Part shown: piece after piece, positions 1 to 5,502 of the stretch
Layout: every line of letters begins with the position of its first letter
Position numbering within the stretch: the stretch's first letter is position 1
Origin: an uncultured Planctomycetaceae bacterium
GTDB taxonomy: Bacteria > Planctomycetota > Planctomycetia > Pirellulales > UBA1268
Reading direction: 5' to 3'
Assembly (NCBI GenBank): GCA_903885855.1
Contig: CAISKG010000427.1
Coordinates: 1-7,416, forward strand
DNA: 7,416 bases
Notes under the pieces: generated by a model
Database searches by the model: none
What the model was told of the DNA's origin: nothing
The model's input: only the letters and a program-made list of their open reading frames with translations
Made by a program: the position numbers and the translations under genes

Positions 1-425
1 CCGTTGAGGACGAGGAAGTAGTAGGCCATCGCCGCCGCGATGAGCACGAACAACAGGCCGAGGAATTGGGCCTGCTTGAGCAGGTAGGTCTTGCAGGTGG
101 TGAAGATGATGTCCGCCACCTTGAGCATCGAGTCGTGGGCGGGGAGATTCTTGATCTGGTTGCGCAGGTAGAGCGAGATCCCCAGCGTGCCGGCGATCAC
201 GAACGACCCGTACAGCAGCAGGTCGTGGCCGCTGATCGCCCCCCCGAAGAACTTCGCCTCTTTCAGGTCGGGGATCTCGAGGTCGGCCTCGCCGGCCAGC
301 GCGGGGGTCGACCCGACCGCGACGAGCACCACGAGCAGGGCCAGGGCGACGCCCCGGAAGAGGGCGGCCGGGCGCGGGCTGGAGAGCAGGGTGGCGACGG
401 ACGACCGCAGACGGGCCAACATCAT
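1..425 (-). CDS. hppA: Membrane-bound ion-translocating pyrophosphatase, N-terminal part (cut by window edge)
   Basis: The first 141 codons are present; the gene continues past the left edge. Family role: an integral membrane enzyme that hydrolyses pyrophosphate and pumps H+ or Na+ across the membrane. In the sequence: a basic N-terminus, then a signal-peptide-like hydrophobic stretch at residues 24-44 ending in ALA-G, then the family-like segment 'IPDLKEAKFFGGAISGHDLL' (51-70), a membrane helix at about 69-87, the loop 'NQIKNLPAHDSMLKVADI' (89-106) with 'CKTYLLKQAQF' (111-121), and a second helix at about 122-140. This loop resembles the divergent pyrophosphatase subfamily I associate with planctomycetes and relatives. 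The catalytic aspartate motifs and the residues that decide ion and potassium dependence lie outside the window, so the pumped ion cannot be told. The start is the first of two tandem ATG codons (425 or 422); only a G-run precedes it, with no proper Shine-Dalgarno. It is divergent from amt. Confidence 0.88.
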   Translation of the reverse strand, partial: MMLARLRSSVATLLSSPRPAALFRGVALALLVVLVAVGSTPALAGEADLEIPDLKEAKFFGGAISGHDLLLYGSFVIAGTLGISLYLRNQIKNLPAHDSMLKVADIIFTTCKTYLLKQAQFLGLLFVLIAAAMAYYFLVLN

Positions 426-818
426 GAAAACCCCCGGGAAAGAACGGAATCAGGAGAGGTCGGGAGTCTAATCAATCGTCCGGGGGTGGCAACCTGCGCC
501 CGTGGATCACCGGCGGAACACGCCTGTCCCTCCGGACGCGGATCGGGCCGGAAAACAGCGGCCAAACCAGCCGTGGGACCGCCGCGGCCGGTGCGGCGCC
601 GGCAGGGCGGAATGCCGGGCCGGGAGGGGCCGGGGCCGGTCGGCCGTCGCGCGCGGGATCCCTCGCCCGCCACTGCGCGGATGCGAGGCAGCGGCATGCC
701 TCCGGAATGTGCGGGATGCCGCTCCCGCGGATGGCGGAGGAGCCCCGAGCGCGGCCGAACCGTCGATGTGCCGCGGAGAAGCGGGGCAATTCGGCGGGAT
801 GCGGGAATTTTCCACGAT

Positions 819-834
819 CGGCACGGGATTTGTG
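819..834 (+). promoter_or_regulatory. Weak sigma-54-like promoter element upstream of amt
   Basis: The sequence cGGCAC-N5-TTGtg fits the sigma-54 (RpoN) pattern TGGCAC-N5-TTGCA at 8 of 11 positions with correct spacing, including the -24 GG. The -12 GC is GT here, which weakens the call. If used, transcription would begin near 845, giving a leader of about 80 bases. Ammonium transporter genes are sigma-54/NtrC-controlled in many proteobacteria, so the placement is sensible, but no NtrC-type enhancer site was identified. Confidence 0.22.
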
Positions 835-860
835 CTCTCCGCCCCGGTGGTGCGTTTCGG

Positions 861-904
861 GTCCCCGGGTTCGGGGACGGATGTGCGGAGTCGTCAGTCC
901 CCGA
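861..904 (+). promoter_or_regulatory. amt leader with two mutually exclusive stem-loops
   Basis: The heptamer GTCCCCG occurs at 861-867 and again at 897-903, and its exact complement CGGGGAC lies between them at 872-878. The middle arm can pair leftward (7 bp, GGTT loop) or rightward (8 bp 871-878 with 897-904, one mismatch, then 880-883 with 892-895, 8-nt loop), but not both. The structure ends 8 bases before the amt Shine-Dalgarno. The layout resembles a switchable leader, but no known riboswitch class is recognised and GC-rich DNA forms hairpins easily. Confidence 0.3.
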
Positions 905-912
905 TCCTCTCT

Positions 913-916
913 GGAG
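913..916 (+). promoter_or_regulatory. Shine-Dalgarno deciding the amt start
   Basis: GGAG sits 9 bases before the ATG at 926. The frame is open further upstream to 707, but that extension is Arg/Pro-rich, has no matching ribosome site and would bury the signal peptide, so the start at 926 is preferred. The GGAG lies in a small CTGG-AGT-CCAG hairpin (911-921). Confidence 0.65.
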
Positions 917-925
917 TCCAGCACG

Positions 926-2449
926 ATGCTTTCCCTGTTCGCGGTCCCCCGCCGAGGCCGGCCGCTGCTCTCGTTGCCCGGCCGAATCCGGCCGCTGGCC
1001 GTGCTCCCGCTGGCGCTGGCCGCCCTCGCGGTCGTCGCCGCGCCGGCCCTGGCACAGGATCCTCCCGCGCCGCCGCCGATCCCGCCGCAGGAGGAGATGT
1101 TCAACAACCTCTTCCTCGCCGCCGACACCGTGTGGGTGCTGATCGCCGGGATGCTCGTGTTCTTCATGAACCTCGGTTTCGGATGCGTCGAGTCGGGCTT
1201 CGCCCGGGCGAAGAACTGCGTCAACATCCTCTCCAAGAACTTCATCGTCTTCGCCGCCACGTCGATCGCCTTCTGGTTCCTCGGCTGGGATCTGATGTTC
1301 GGCAAGGACGCGGGCGGCTGGATCGGCTCGAGCGGCGCGTTGATGGTGGGGGCGGCCGACAACAGCCCCATGATCGGCGACAAGTACGCCGGCGAGTATC
1401 CGGCCATCAGCTGGACGAGCGTGCCCCTGTGGGCCAAGTTCTTCTTCCAGCTCGTCTTCGCCGGGACGGCCGCCACGATCGTCTCGGGGGCGGTGGCCGA
1501 GCGGATCAAGTACCACGCCTTCATCCTCTTCAGCTTCCTCATGGCCCTGGTGATCTATCCGGTCACCGGGCACTGGGTCTGGGGCGGCGGCTGGCTGGCC
1601 GCCAAGGGTTTCTGGGATTTTGCCGGCTGCACGGCCGTGCATTCGGTCGGCGGCTGGGCGGCCCTCACCGGCGCGTTGATCCTGGGGCCGCGCATCGGCA
1701 AGTACTCCGCCGAAGGCCGCCCGCAGGCGATCCCGGGCCACAACATGGCGCTGGCCTTCATCGGCTGCCTCGTGCTGTGGTTCGGATGGTTCGGGTTCAA
1801 CCCGGGCAGCACGATGGGCGTGGCCGGTGACGGCGGCCGGCTGGCGGCCCAGGTCGCGGTGAACACCAACGCCGCCGCGGCGGCGGCGACCCTCACCGCG
1901 ACGATCACCGCCTGGCTCCTGCTCGGCAAGCCCGACATCGGCATGACGCTCAACGGCTGCCTCGCCGGCCTTGTCGGCATCACGGCCAGCGCCGCCTACG
2001 TCACCGTTCCCGCCAGCGTGATCATCGGGGCGATCGCCGGCGTGATGGTCGTGTTCTCGGTGCTGTTCTTCGACAAGATCAAGGTCGACGATCCGGTCGG
2101 TGCCACCAGCGTGCATCTCGTGTGCGGCACCTTCGGCACGCTCTGCGTGGGGCTGTTCACCTCGAGCGACCTGTCGCAGACGGCCGTGGCCGGTCCCTTC
2201 GGCTCGATGATCGCCGGCGGCCCCAAGGCGGGGCTGTTCTACGGCGGCGGCACCGAGCAGCTCGTGATCCAGCTCATCGGCGTGGTGGCCGTCGGGGCCT
2301 ACGTGCTGGTGGTGTCGAGCATCTGCTGGCTGGCGATCAAGTTCATCTGCGGCCTCCGGGTCGCCAAGGAGGAGGAGATCGAGGGCCTCGACTACGGCGA
2401 GCACGGCAACGAGGCCTACCACGGCTTCCAGATGGTCCACAGCCGCTGA
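926..2449 (+). CDS. amt: Ammonium transporter (Amt/MEP/Rh family)
   Basis: A 507-residue inner-membrane channel that conducts ammonium/ammonia into the cell for nitrogen assimilation; the family works as trimers. In the sequence: a cleavable signal peptide at 1-43 (hydrophobic core about 23-40, cleavage ALA-Q), then 11 expected membrane helices. Key pore residues are present by comparison with E. coli AmtB: the conserved Asp (D231, 'WDFAGCTAVH'), the twin histidines H239 and H397 ('VDDPVGATSVH'), the gating phenylalanines F178 and F291, and the recruitment-site serine S295 in 'FGWFGFNPGS'. The signature 'GAVAERIKYHAF' is at 188-199. The C-terminal tail 'KEEEIEGLDYGEHGNEAY' (481-498) is the conserved regulatory tail that contacts PII (GlnK) proteins in this family. 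No glnK lies next to it, which is somewhat unusual. The protein is full-length, with no disabling change seen. Upstream elements suggest possible nitrogen control. Confidence 0.97.
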   Translation: MLSLFAVPRRGRPLLSLPGRIRPLAVLPLALAALAVVAAPALAQDPPAPPPIPPQEEMFNNLFLAADTVWVLIAGMLVFFMNLGFGCVESGFARAKNCVNILSKNFIVFAATSIAFWFLGWDLMFGKDAGGWIGSSGALMVGAADNSPMIGDKYAGEYPAISWTSVPLWAKFFFQLVFAGTAATIVSGAVAERIKYHAFILFSFLMALVIYPVTGHWVWGGGWLAAKGFWDFAGCTAVHSVGGWAALTGALILGPRIGKYSAEGRPQAIPGHNMALAFIGCLVLWFGWFGFNPGSTMGVAGDGGRLAAQVAVNTNAAAAAATLTATITAWLLLGKPDIGMTLNGCLAGLVGITASAAYVTVPASVIIGAIAGVMVVFSVLFFDKIKVDDPVGATSVHLVCGTFGTLCVGLFTSSDLSQTAVAGPFGSMIAGGPKAGLFYGGGTEQLVIQLIGVVAVGAYVLVVSSICWLAIKFICGLRVAKEEEIEGLDYGEHGNEAYHGFQMVHSR

Positions 2450-2461
2450 CGCGGTGTGCAT

Positions 2462-2503
2462 CCCTCCCCACCCGGCCGTTCCTCCGGCGGCCGGCGGGGA
2501 GGG
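2462..2503. terminator. GC-rich hairpin just after amt, probable terminator
   Basis: The arm CCCTCCCC (2462-2469) pairs with GGGGAGGG (2496-2503) and CGGCCG (2473-2478) pairs with CGGCCG (2488-2493), separated by a small asymmetric internal loop, with a 9-nt apical loop. It starts 12 bases after the amt stop codon. No T-run follows, so it is not a textbook intrinsic terminator. GGAGGG (2498-2503) can instead pair with CCCTCC (2510-2515), which would compete with this fold. Confidence 0.4.
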
Positions 2504-2513
2504 CGGAATCCCT

Positions 2514-2552
2514 CCGGCCCGGGGCGACACGCCGCGTGTCGCCCCGGGCCGG
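2514..2552. repeat. Perfect 18-bp inverted repeat with 3-nt loop
   Basis: CCGGCCCGGGGCGACACG (2514-2531) is matched exactly by its reverse complement at 2535-2552 around a CCG loop. It lies 64 bases after amt and 123 bases before the next start codon. No T-run follows on either strand. It could be a very stable transcript-end or mRNA-stabilising hairpin between amt and the adaptor gene, or one copy of a dispersed REP-like palindrome; a single window cannot tell these apart. Confidence 0.6.
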
Positions 2553-2601
2553 CTCGTTGGTGGTCCGCGCGGGGCCGGGCCGTCTCGGGCGGCGGGCGGG
2601 A

Positions 2602-2637
2602 TGGTACGATCCCCCCGCCGCCGCGGATGCCGCGGCG
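2602..2637 (+). promoter_or_regulatory. Possible extended -10 promoter and leader hairpin for the adaptor gene
   Basis: TGG-TACGAT at 2602-2610 resembles an extended -10 (TGn plus 4 of 6 TATAAT positions), with no recognisable -35. It would start transcription near 2617, about 60 bases before the adaptor ATG. A perfect 8-bp hairpin, CGCCGCGG-ATG-CCGCGGCG (2619-2637), would sit at the very 5' end of that transcript. Together with the hairpins after amt this suggests the adaptor gene has its own transcript rather than relying on amt read-through. Confidence 0.3.
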
Positions 2638-2666
2638 AGCTCCATCCCGACCACCCCCGAGGCAAC

Positions 2667-2670
2667 GAGG
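2667..2670 (+). promoter_or_regulatory. Shine-Dalgarno deciding the adaptor start
   Basis: GAGG lies 5 bases before the ATG at 2676. The frame is open back to 2454, but that extension runs through the hairpin cluster and encodes low-complexity Pro/Gly/Arg sequence, so the start at 2676 is chosen. Confidence 0.55.
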
Positions 2671-2675
2671 GCTCG

Positions 2676-4187
2676 ATGTCGATCTTCGCACTCTTTCCCC
2701 GCCGCCGGGCCGCGTGCCCGGGGGCCCGCGCGCACGTCGTCATGTCGGCCCTGCTCGCCGCGGCGGTCGTCCCGGCCGCCGCCCAGGACGAGGCCAAGCC
2801 GCCGCAGGCGGCCACGCCGGCCGCGCCGGCCACGGTGACCGCCGAGAAGGGGCGCTTCGAGGTCGTCCTCGAGGCGAAGGGGGACTTCGAGCCGGTCGAC
2901 CCGGTGGTGGTGCAGTTCAAGCCGGAGCAGTGGGCGCAGGCGCTCGAGATCGTGAACGTCGTCCGCCACGGCACGATCGTGAAGGCCGGCGACGTCCTCG
3001 TCGAGTTCGACACGGAGAAGTTCGACCGGGCCATCGCCGACCTCGAGGTCGATCTCGCGATCGGCGAGCGGGCCATCGAGATCGCCCGGCGGGAGCTCCC
3101 GGTGACGGAGGCGCTGGTGCCCCTGGAGCTGGCCGCCTCCGAGCGCGAGGCGCGCGCGGCCGGCGAGGATCTGGCCCGCTTCCTCGCCATCGGCCGGACG
3201 CTGGCGGAGGATTCGGCCCGCTTCCGCCTGCGGAGCGCCGAGGAGTCGCTCAAGTACAACCGCGAGGAACTGCGGCAACTCGAGAAGATGTACCGCGACA
3301 AGGACCTCACCGAGGAGACGGAGGAGATGATCCTCCAGCGCACCCGGTTCGAGGTGGAGTCGGCGGAGTTCAACCTGCGGCGCGCCGGCGTCGAGAACGA
3401 GGCGGCGCTCGAGCTGGAGATCCCGCGCCGCGAGGCGGCCCTGCGCGACGCCGCCGAGAAGACGCGGCTGGGGCTCGAGAAGGAGCGGGCCACGTCGGGG
3501 CTGGCCCTCGAGCAGAAGCGGCTCGGACTCCAGAAGGCGGAGCGCGACCGGGCCGAGGCGCTGCGGAAGATGCGCGACCTCAAGGCCGACCGGGCGGCGG
3601 TGCCGCTCAAGGCCCCGCGCGACGGCGTGGCCTACCTCGGCCGACTCCACGACGGCGCCTGGTCGACCGGCGTGGTGGCGGCGAAGGCCGCGCCGGGGCA
3701 GTCGGTGCTCCCCGGCGAGATGGTGTTCACGATCGTCGATCCCGCGCGCGTCGCCTTCCGCATCCGCATCGACGAGAAGGAGACGCACCTCGTCACCCCC
3801 GCCCTCGGCGGACGCGTCGAACTGACCGGCCGCCCCGACGCGGAGGTGGCGATCGCGATCGAGCCGGCGGCGGCCCTGGCGCCGGTGCCGCGCGACGGCA
3901 AGCTCGACGTGCGCTTCGCCGTCACCGTGCCCGAGGGGGCCCCGCGCCCGCTGCCGGGCACCACGGGGGCGGCCACCTGCCGCGTCTACGAGAAGGCCGA
4001 CGCCGTCACGCTCCCCGCCACGGCCGTCTCCCGCGCCGCCGACGGCACGCGCGAGGTGTGGCTGCCGGGGAAGGACGGCGCGGCTCCGCAGCGCCGCGCC
4101 GTGCGCGTCGGGCGCTCCAGCGGCGGCCGCGTCGAGATCCTCGAGGGGGTCGCCGCGGGCGACGTGGTGCTGGCCGCGAAGCCCTGA
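2676..4187 (+). CDS. Periplasmic adaptor / membrane fusion protein (HlyD/RND-adaptor-like)
   Basis: A 503-residue exported protein of the family that links an inner-membrane transporter to an outer-membrane channel. In the sequence: a signal peptide (basic region then hydrophobic 21-32, cleavage near AAA-Q at about 36), a Pro/Ala linker, a first half-lipoyl motif at about 92-113 ('HGTIVKAGDVLVEFD'), a long charged coiled-coil hairpin at about 114-305 with its turn near 206-218, a second half-lipoyl at about 312-355 ('APRDGVAYLG', 'GQSVLPGEMVFTIVD'), a beta-barrel at about 357-395 and a membrane-proximal C-terminus ending 'EILEGVAAGDVVLAAKP'. Unlike classical HlyD it has no retained N-terminal membrane anchor, and Cys14 is not in a lipobox. 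No ABC, RND or MFS pump gene adjoins it in the window, so the substrate is unknown. It is followed after 61 bases by the toroid protein gene on the same strand, and the two may be co-transcribed. Confidence 0.88.
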   Translation: MSIFALFPRRRAACPGARAHVVMSALLAAAVVPAAAQDEAKPPQAATPAAPATVTAEKGRFEVVLEAKGDFEPVDPVVVQFKPEQWAQALEIVNVVRHGTIVKAGDVLVEFDTEKFDRAIADLEVDLAIGERAIEIARRELPVTEALVPLELAASEREARAAGEDLARFLAIGRTLAEDSARFRLRSAEESLKYNREELRQLEKMYRDKDLTEETEEMILQRTRFEVESAEFNLRRAGVENEAALELEIPRREAALRDAAEKTRLGLEKERATSGLALEQKRLGLQKAERDRAEALRKMRDLKADRAAVPLKAPRDGVAYLGRLHDGAWSTGVVAAKAAPGQSVLPGEMVFTIVDPARVAFRIRIDEKETHLVTPALGGRVELTGRPDAEVAIAIEPAAALAPVPRDGKLDVRFAVTVPEGAPRPLPGTTGAATCRVYEKADAVTLPATAVSRAADGTREVWLPGKDGAAPQRRAVRVGRSSGGRVEILEGVAAGDVVLAAKP

Positions 4188-4237
4188 CGCGGAGTACGCC
4201 GGGGGGCGAAGGGTGGACGGGCCCACGGGTCGAAGGC

Positions 4238-4242
4238 GGAGG
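4238..4242 (+). promoter_or_regulatory. Strong Shine-Dalgarno deciding the toroid-protein start
   Basis: GGAGG lies 6 bases before the ATG at 4249, the best ribosome site in the window. It favours 4249 over the in-frame GTG at 4213 and the later ATG at 4261. Confidence 0.7.
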
Positions 4243-4248
4243 ATTGCC

Positions 4249-5502
4249 ATGCGACGCTCGATGGAGGCGGTGATCGGGAAGGGCGTGCTCGTGCTGGCGG
4301 CGTTCGCCGCGTGGGGCGGGCACGCGCGGAGCGACGAGGTGGCCCCGCCGCCCGCGTCCGCGGCCGCGGACGAACGCGAGGGGGCGGACGCCGACGACGA
4401 CGACCCGGTGCCCCGGCCGCGCGGCCCGGCGTCGCTCTCGCCGGCGGAGATCGACGGCGCGATCGACCGCGGCCGGCGGTTCCTCGTCGGCATCCAGAAC
4501 GCCGACGGCTCCTTCGGCTCGGCCGAGCGCACCAAGGACCTCAACATCATCGCCGGCGTCGGCTCGCATCTCGGCTTCCGCGCGGCGACCTCGGCGATGT
4601 GCGTGCAGGCCCTCATCGAGGAGAACGACGGCAGCGAGGAGGTGCTCCGTGCGATCGAGAAGGGGGAGGCGTGGCTCGAGGAGCATCTCCCCCTCGTGCG
4701 GCGCGACAACCCGATGCTGATCTACAACGTCTGGGCCCACGGCTACGGCATCCAGGCGCTCGTCGCCATGCACGGCCGGATCCCCGACGACGCCGCGCGG
4801 CGCGAGCGGATCGAGGGCTTGATCCGCGGGCAGTTCGAGAAGCTCGAGAAGTACGAGTCGGCGGAGGGGGGCTGGGGCTACTACGACTTCAAGCACGGCA
4901 CCCAGCGGCCCGCCTCCAGCTCCACGAGCTTCGTCAACGCGATGGTGCTCGTGGCCTTCGACGACGCCCGGCGGATCGGGCTCGATCCCCCGCAGCGCGT
5001 CACGCAGCGGGCCGTCGAGGCGACCCGCGAGCAGCAGCTCCCCGACTTCAGCTACCTCTACGGCAGCTACCTGCGCCGGCAGCCGCGGCGCGGCATCAAT
5101 CGGCCCGCCGGGAGCCTGGGGCGCAGCCAGGCCTGCAATCTCGCCATGCGGCTGTGGGGCGACGAGAAGGTCACCGACGCCGTCTTCGAGGACTGGCTCG
5201 ACCGCCTCGTGACCCGCAACGGCTGGCTCGATCTGGGGCGCAAGCGCCCCGTGCCGCACGAGTCGTTCTTCCAGGTGGCGGGCTACTTCTACTACTTCGG
5301 ACACTACTACGCGGGGCGGGTGATCGAGCAGCTGCCCCCCGAGCGGCGCCCCTTCTACCAGGATCACCTGGCGCGGATCATCATCGACGTGCAGGACGCC
5401 GACGGCTCGTGGTGGGACTACCCGCTCTACGACTACCACCAGCAGTACGGCACGGCCTACGCGATCATGACCCTCCACCGCTGCCGCCGGGCGCTGCCCT
5501 GA
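4249..5502 (+). CDS. Secreted alpha/alpha-toroid protein, prenyltransferase/squalene oxidase repeat family
   Basis: 417 residues. A signal peptide (hydrophobic 8-22, cleavage near residue 26-29) is followed by an acidic and proline-rich linker (about 30-60) that includes a run of Asp at 49-52. The rest looks like the helical barrel of terpenoid cyclases: a helix then a QW-like repeat 'VGIQNADGSFG' (80-90) at the start, 'GGWGYYDF' (207-214) in the middle, and 'IIDVQDADGSWWDYP' (378-392) with 'YGTAYAIMTLHRC' (400-412) at the end. Aromatic residues are plentiful, notably 'FQVAGYFYYFGHYY' (341-354). No squalene-hopene-cyclase-type DxDD catalytic motif is seen in the folded part, and the protein is shorter than true hopene cyclases (about 630 residues) and exported. 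It is therefore more likely a binding or structural toroid than a terpene cyclase. The exact function is unknown. It may share a transcript with the adaptor gene, and its end overlaps the convergent VWA gene by 38 bases. Confidence 0.83.
   Translation: MRRSMEAVIGKGVLVLAAFAAWGGHARSDEVAPPPASAAADEREGADADDDDPVPRPRGPASLSPAEIDGAIDRGRRFLVGIQNADGSFGSAERTKDLNIIAGVGSHLGFRAATSAMCVQALIEENDGSEEVLRAIEKGEAWLEEHLPLVRRDNPMLIYNVWAHGYGIQALVAMHGRIPDDAARRERIEGLIRGQFEKLEKYESAEGGWGYYDFKHGTQRPASSSTSFVNAMVLVAFDDARRIGLDPPQRVTQRAVEATREQQLPDFSYLYGSYLRRQPRRGINRPAGSLGRSQACNLAMRLWGDEKVTDAVFEDWLDRLVTRNGWLDLGRKRPVPHESFFQVAGYFYYFGHYYAGRVIEQLPPERRPFYQDHLARIIIDVQDADGSWWDYPLYDYHQQYGTAYAIMTLHRCRRALP

Larger units (their letters stand above)
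426..925. other. 500-base gene-free divergent region between hppA and amt
   Basis: I find no credible gene here. The open frames on both strands are Arg/Gly/Pro-rich with no recognisable family, as expected by chance at this GC content. The region should hold promoters for both flanking genes. The amt-proximal third is the more structured part: a sigma-54-like element at 819-834, alternative stems at 861-904, and a Shine-Dalgarno at 913-916. A short inverted repeat, GAGGCA-(6 nt)-TGCCTC, lies at 685-702. The hppA-proximal half shows no convincing -10/-35 pair. Confidence 0.7.

Noticed and set aside
447..475. TTGATT (475-470) and TGATTC (452-447) with 17-base spacing on the minus strand, as an hppA promoter
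   Set aside because: The -35 matches moderately but the -10 matches the consensus at only one of six positions.
605..613. GGGCGGAAT shared between the divergent region (605-613) and the hairpin cluster (2501-2509)
   Set aside because: A nine-base match in GC-rich DNA without shared flanks is likely chance.
507..824. Possible small minus-strand gene in the hppA-amt divergent region
   Set aside because: Arg/Pro/Ser-rich, no start signal, no recognisable motif; would overlap the presumed promoter region.
2709..2717. Cys14 of the adaptor as a lipoprotein lipobox cysteine
   Set aside because: It follows three arginines and not a hydrophobic segment; the hydrophobic core comes after it, so signal peptidase I cleavage near residue 36 is more likely.
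422..3610. A very long open frame on the minus strand opposite amt and the adaptor gene
   Set aside because: Its translation is low-complexity Arg/Ala/Ser/Gly/His-rich with no family resemblance, and it is antisense to two clearly recognised proteins. Long antisense frames are expected at this GC content.
4387..4404. Acidic DADDDD run in the toroid protein as a cyclase DxDD catalytic motif
   Set aside because: It lies in the low-complexity linker right after the signal peptide, not in the helical barrel where the catalytic acid is located in true cyclases.
2343..4709. Second long minus-strand frame opposite the adaptor gene
   Set aside because: Same compositional signature of a shadow frame; no ribosome site or domain.
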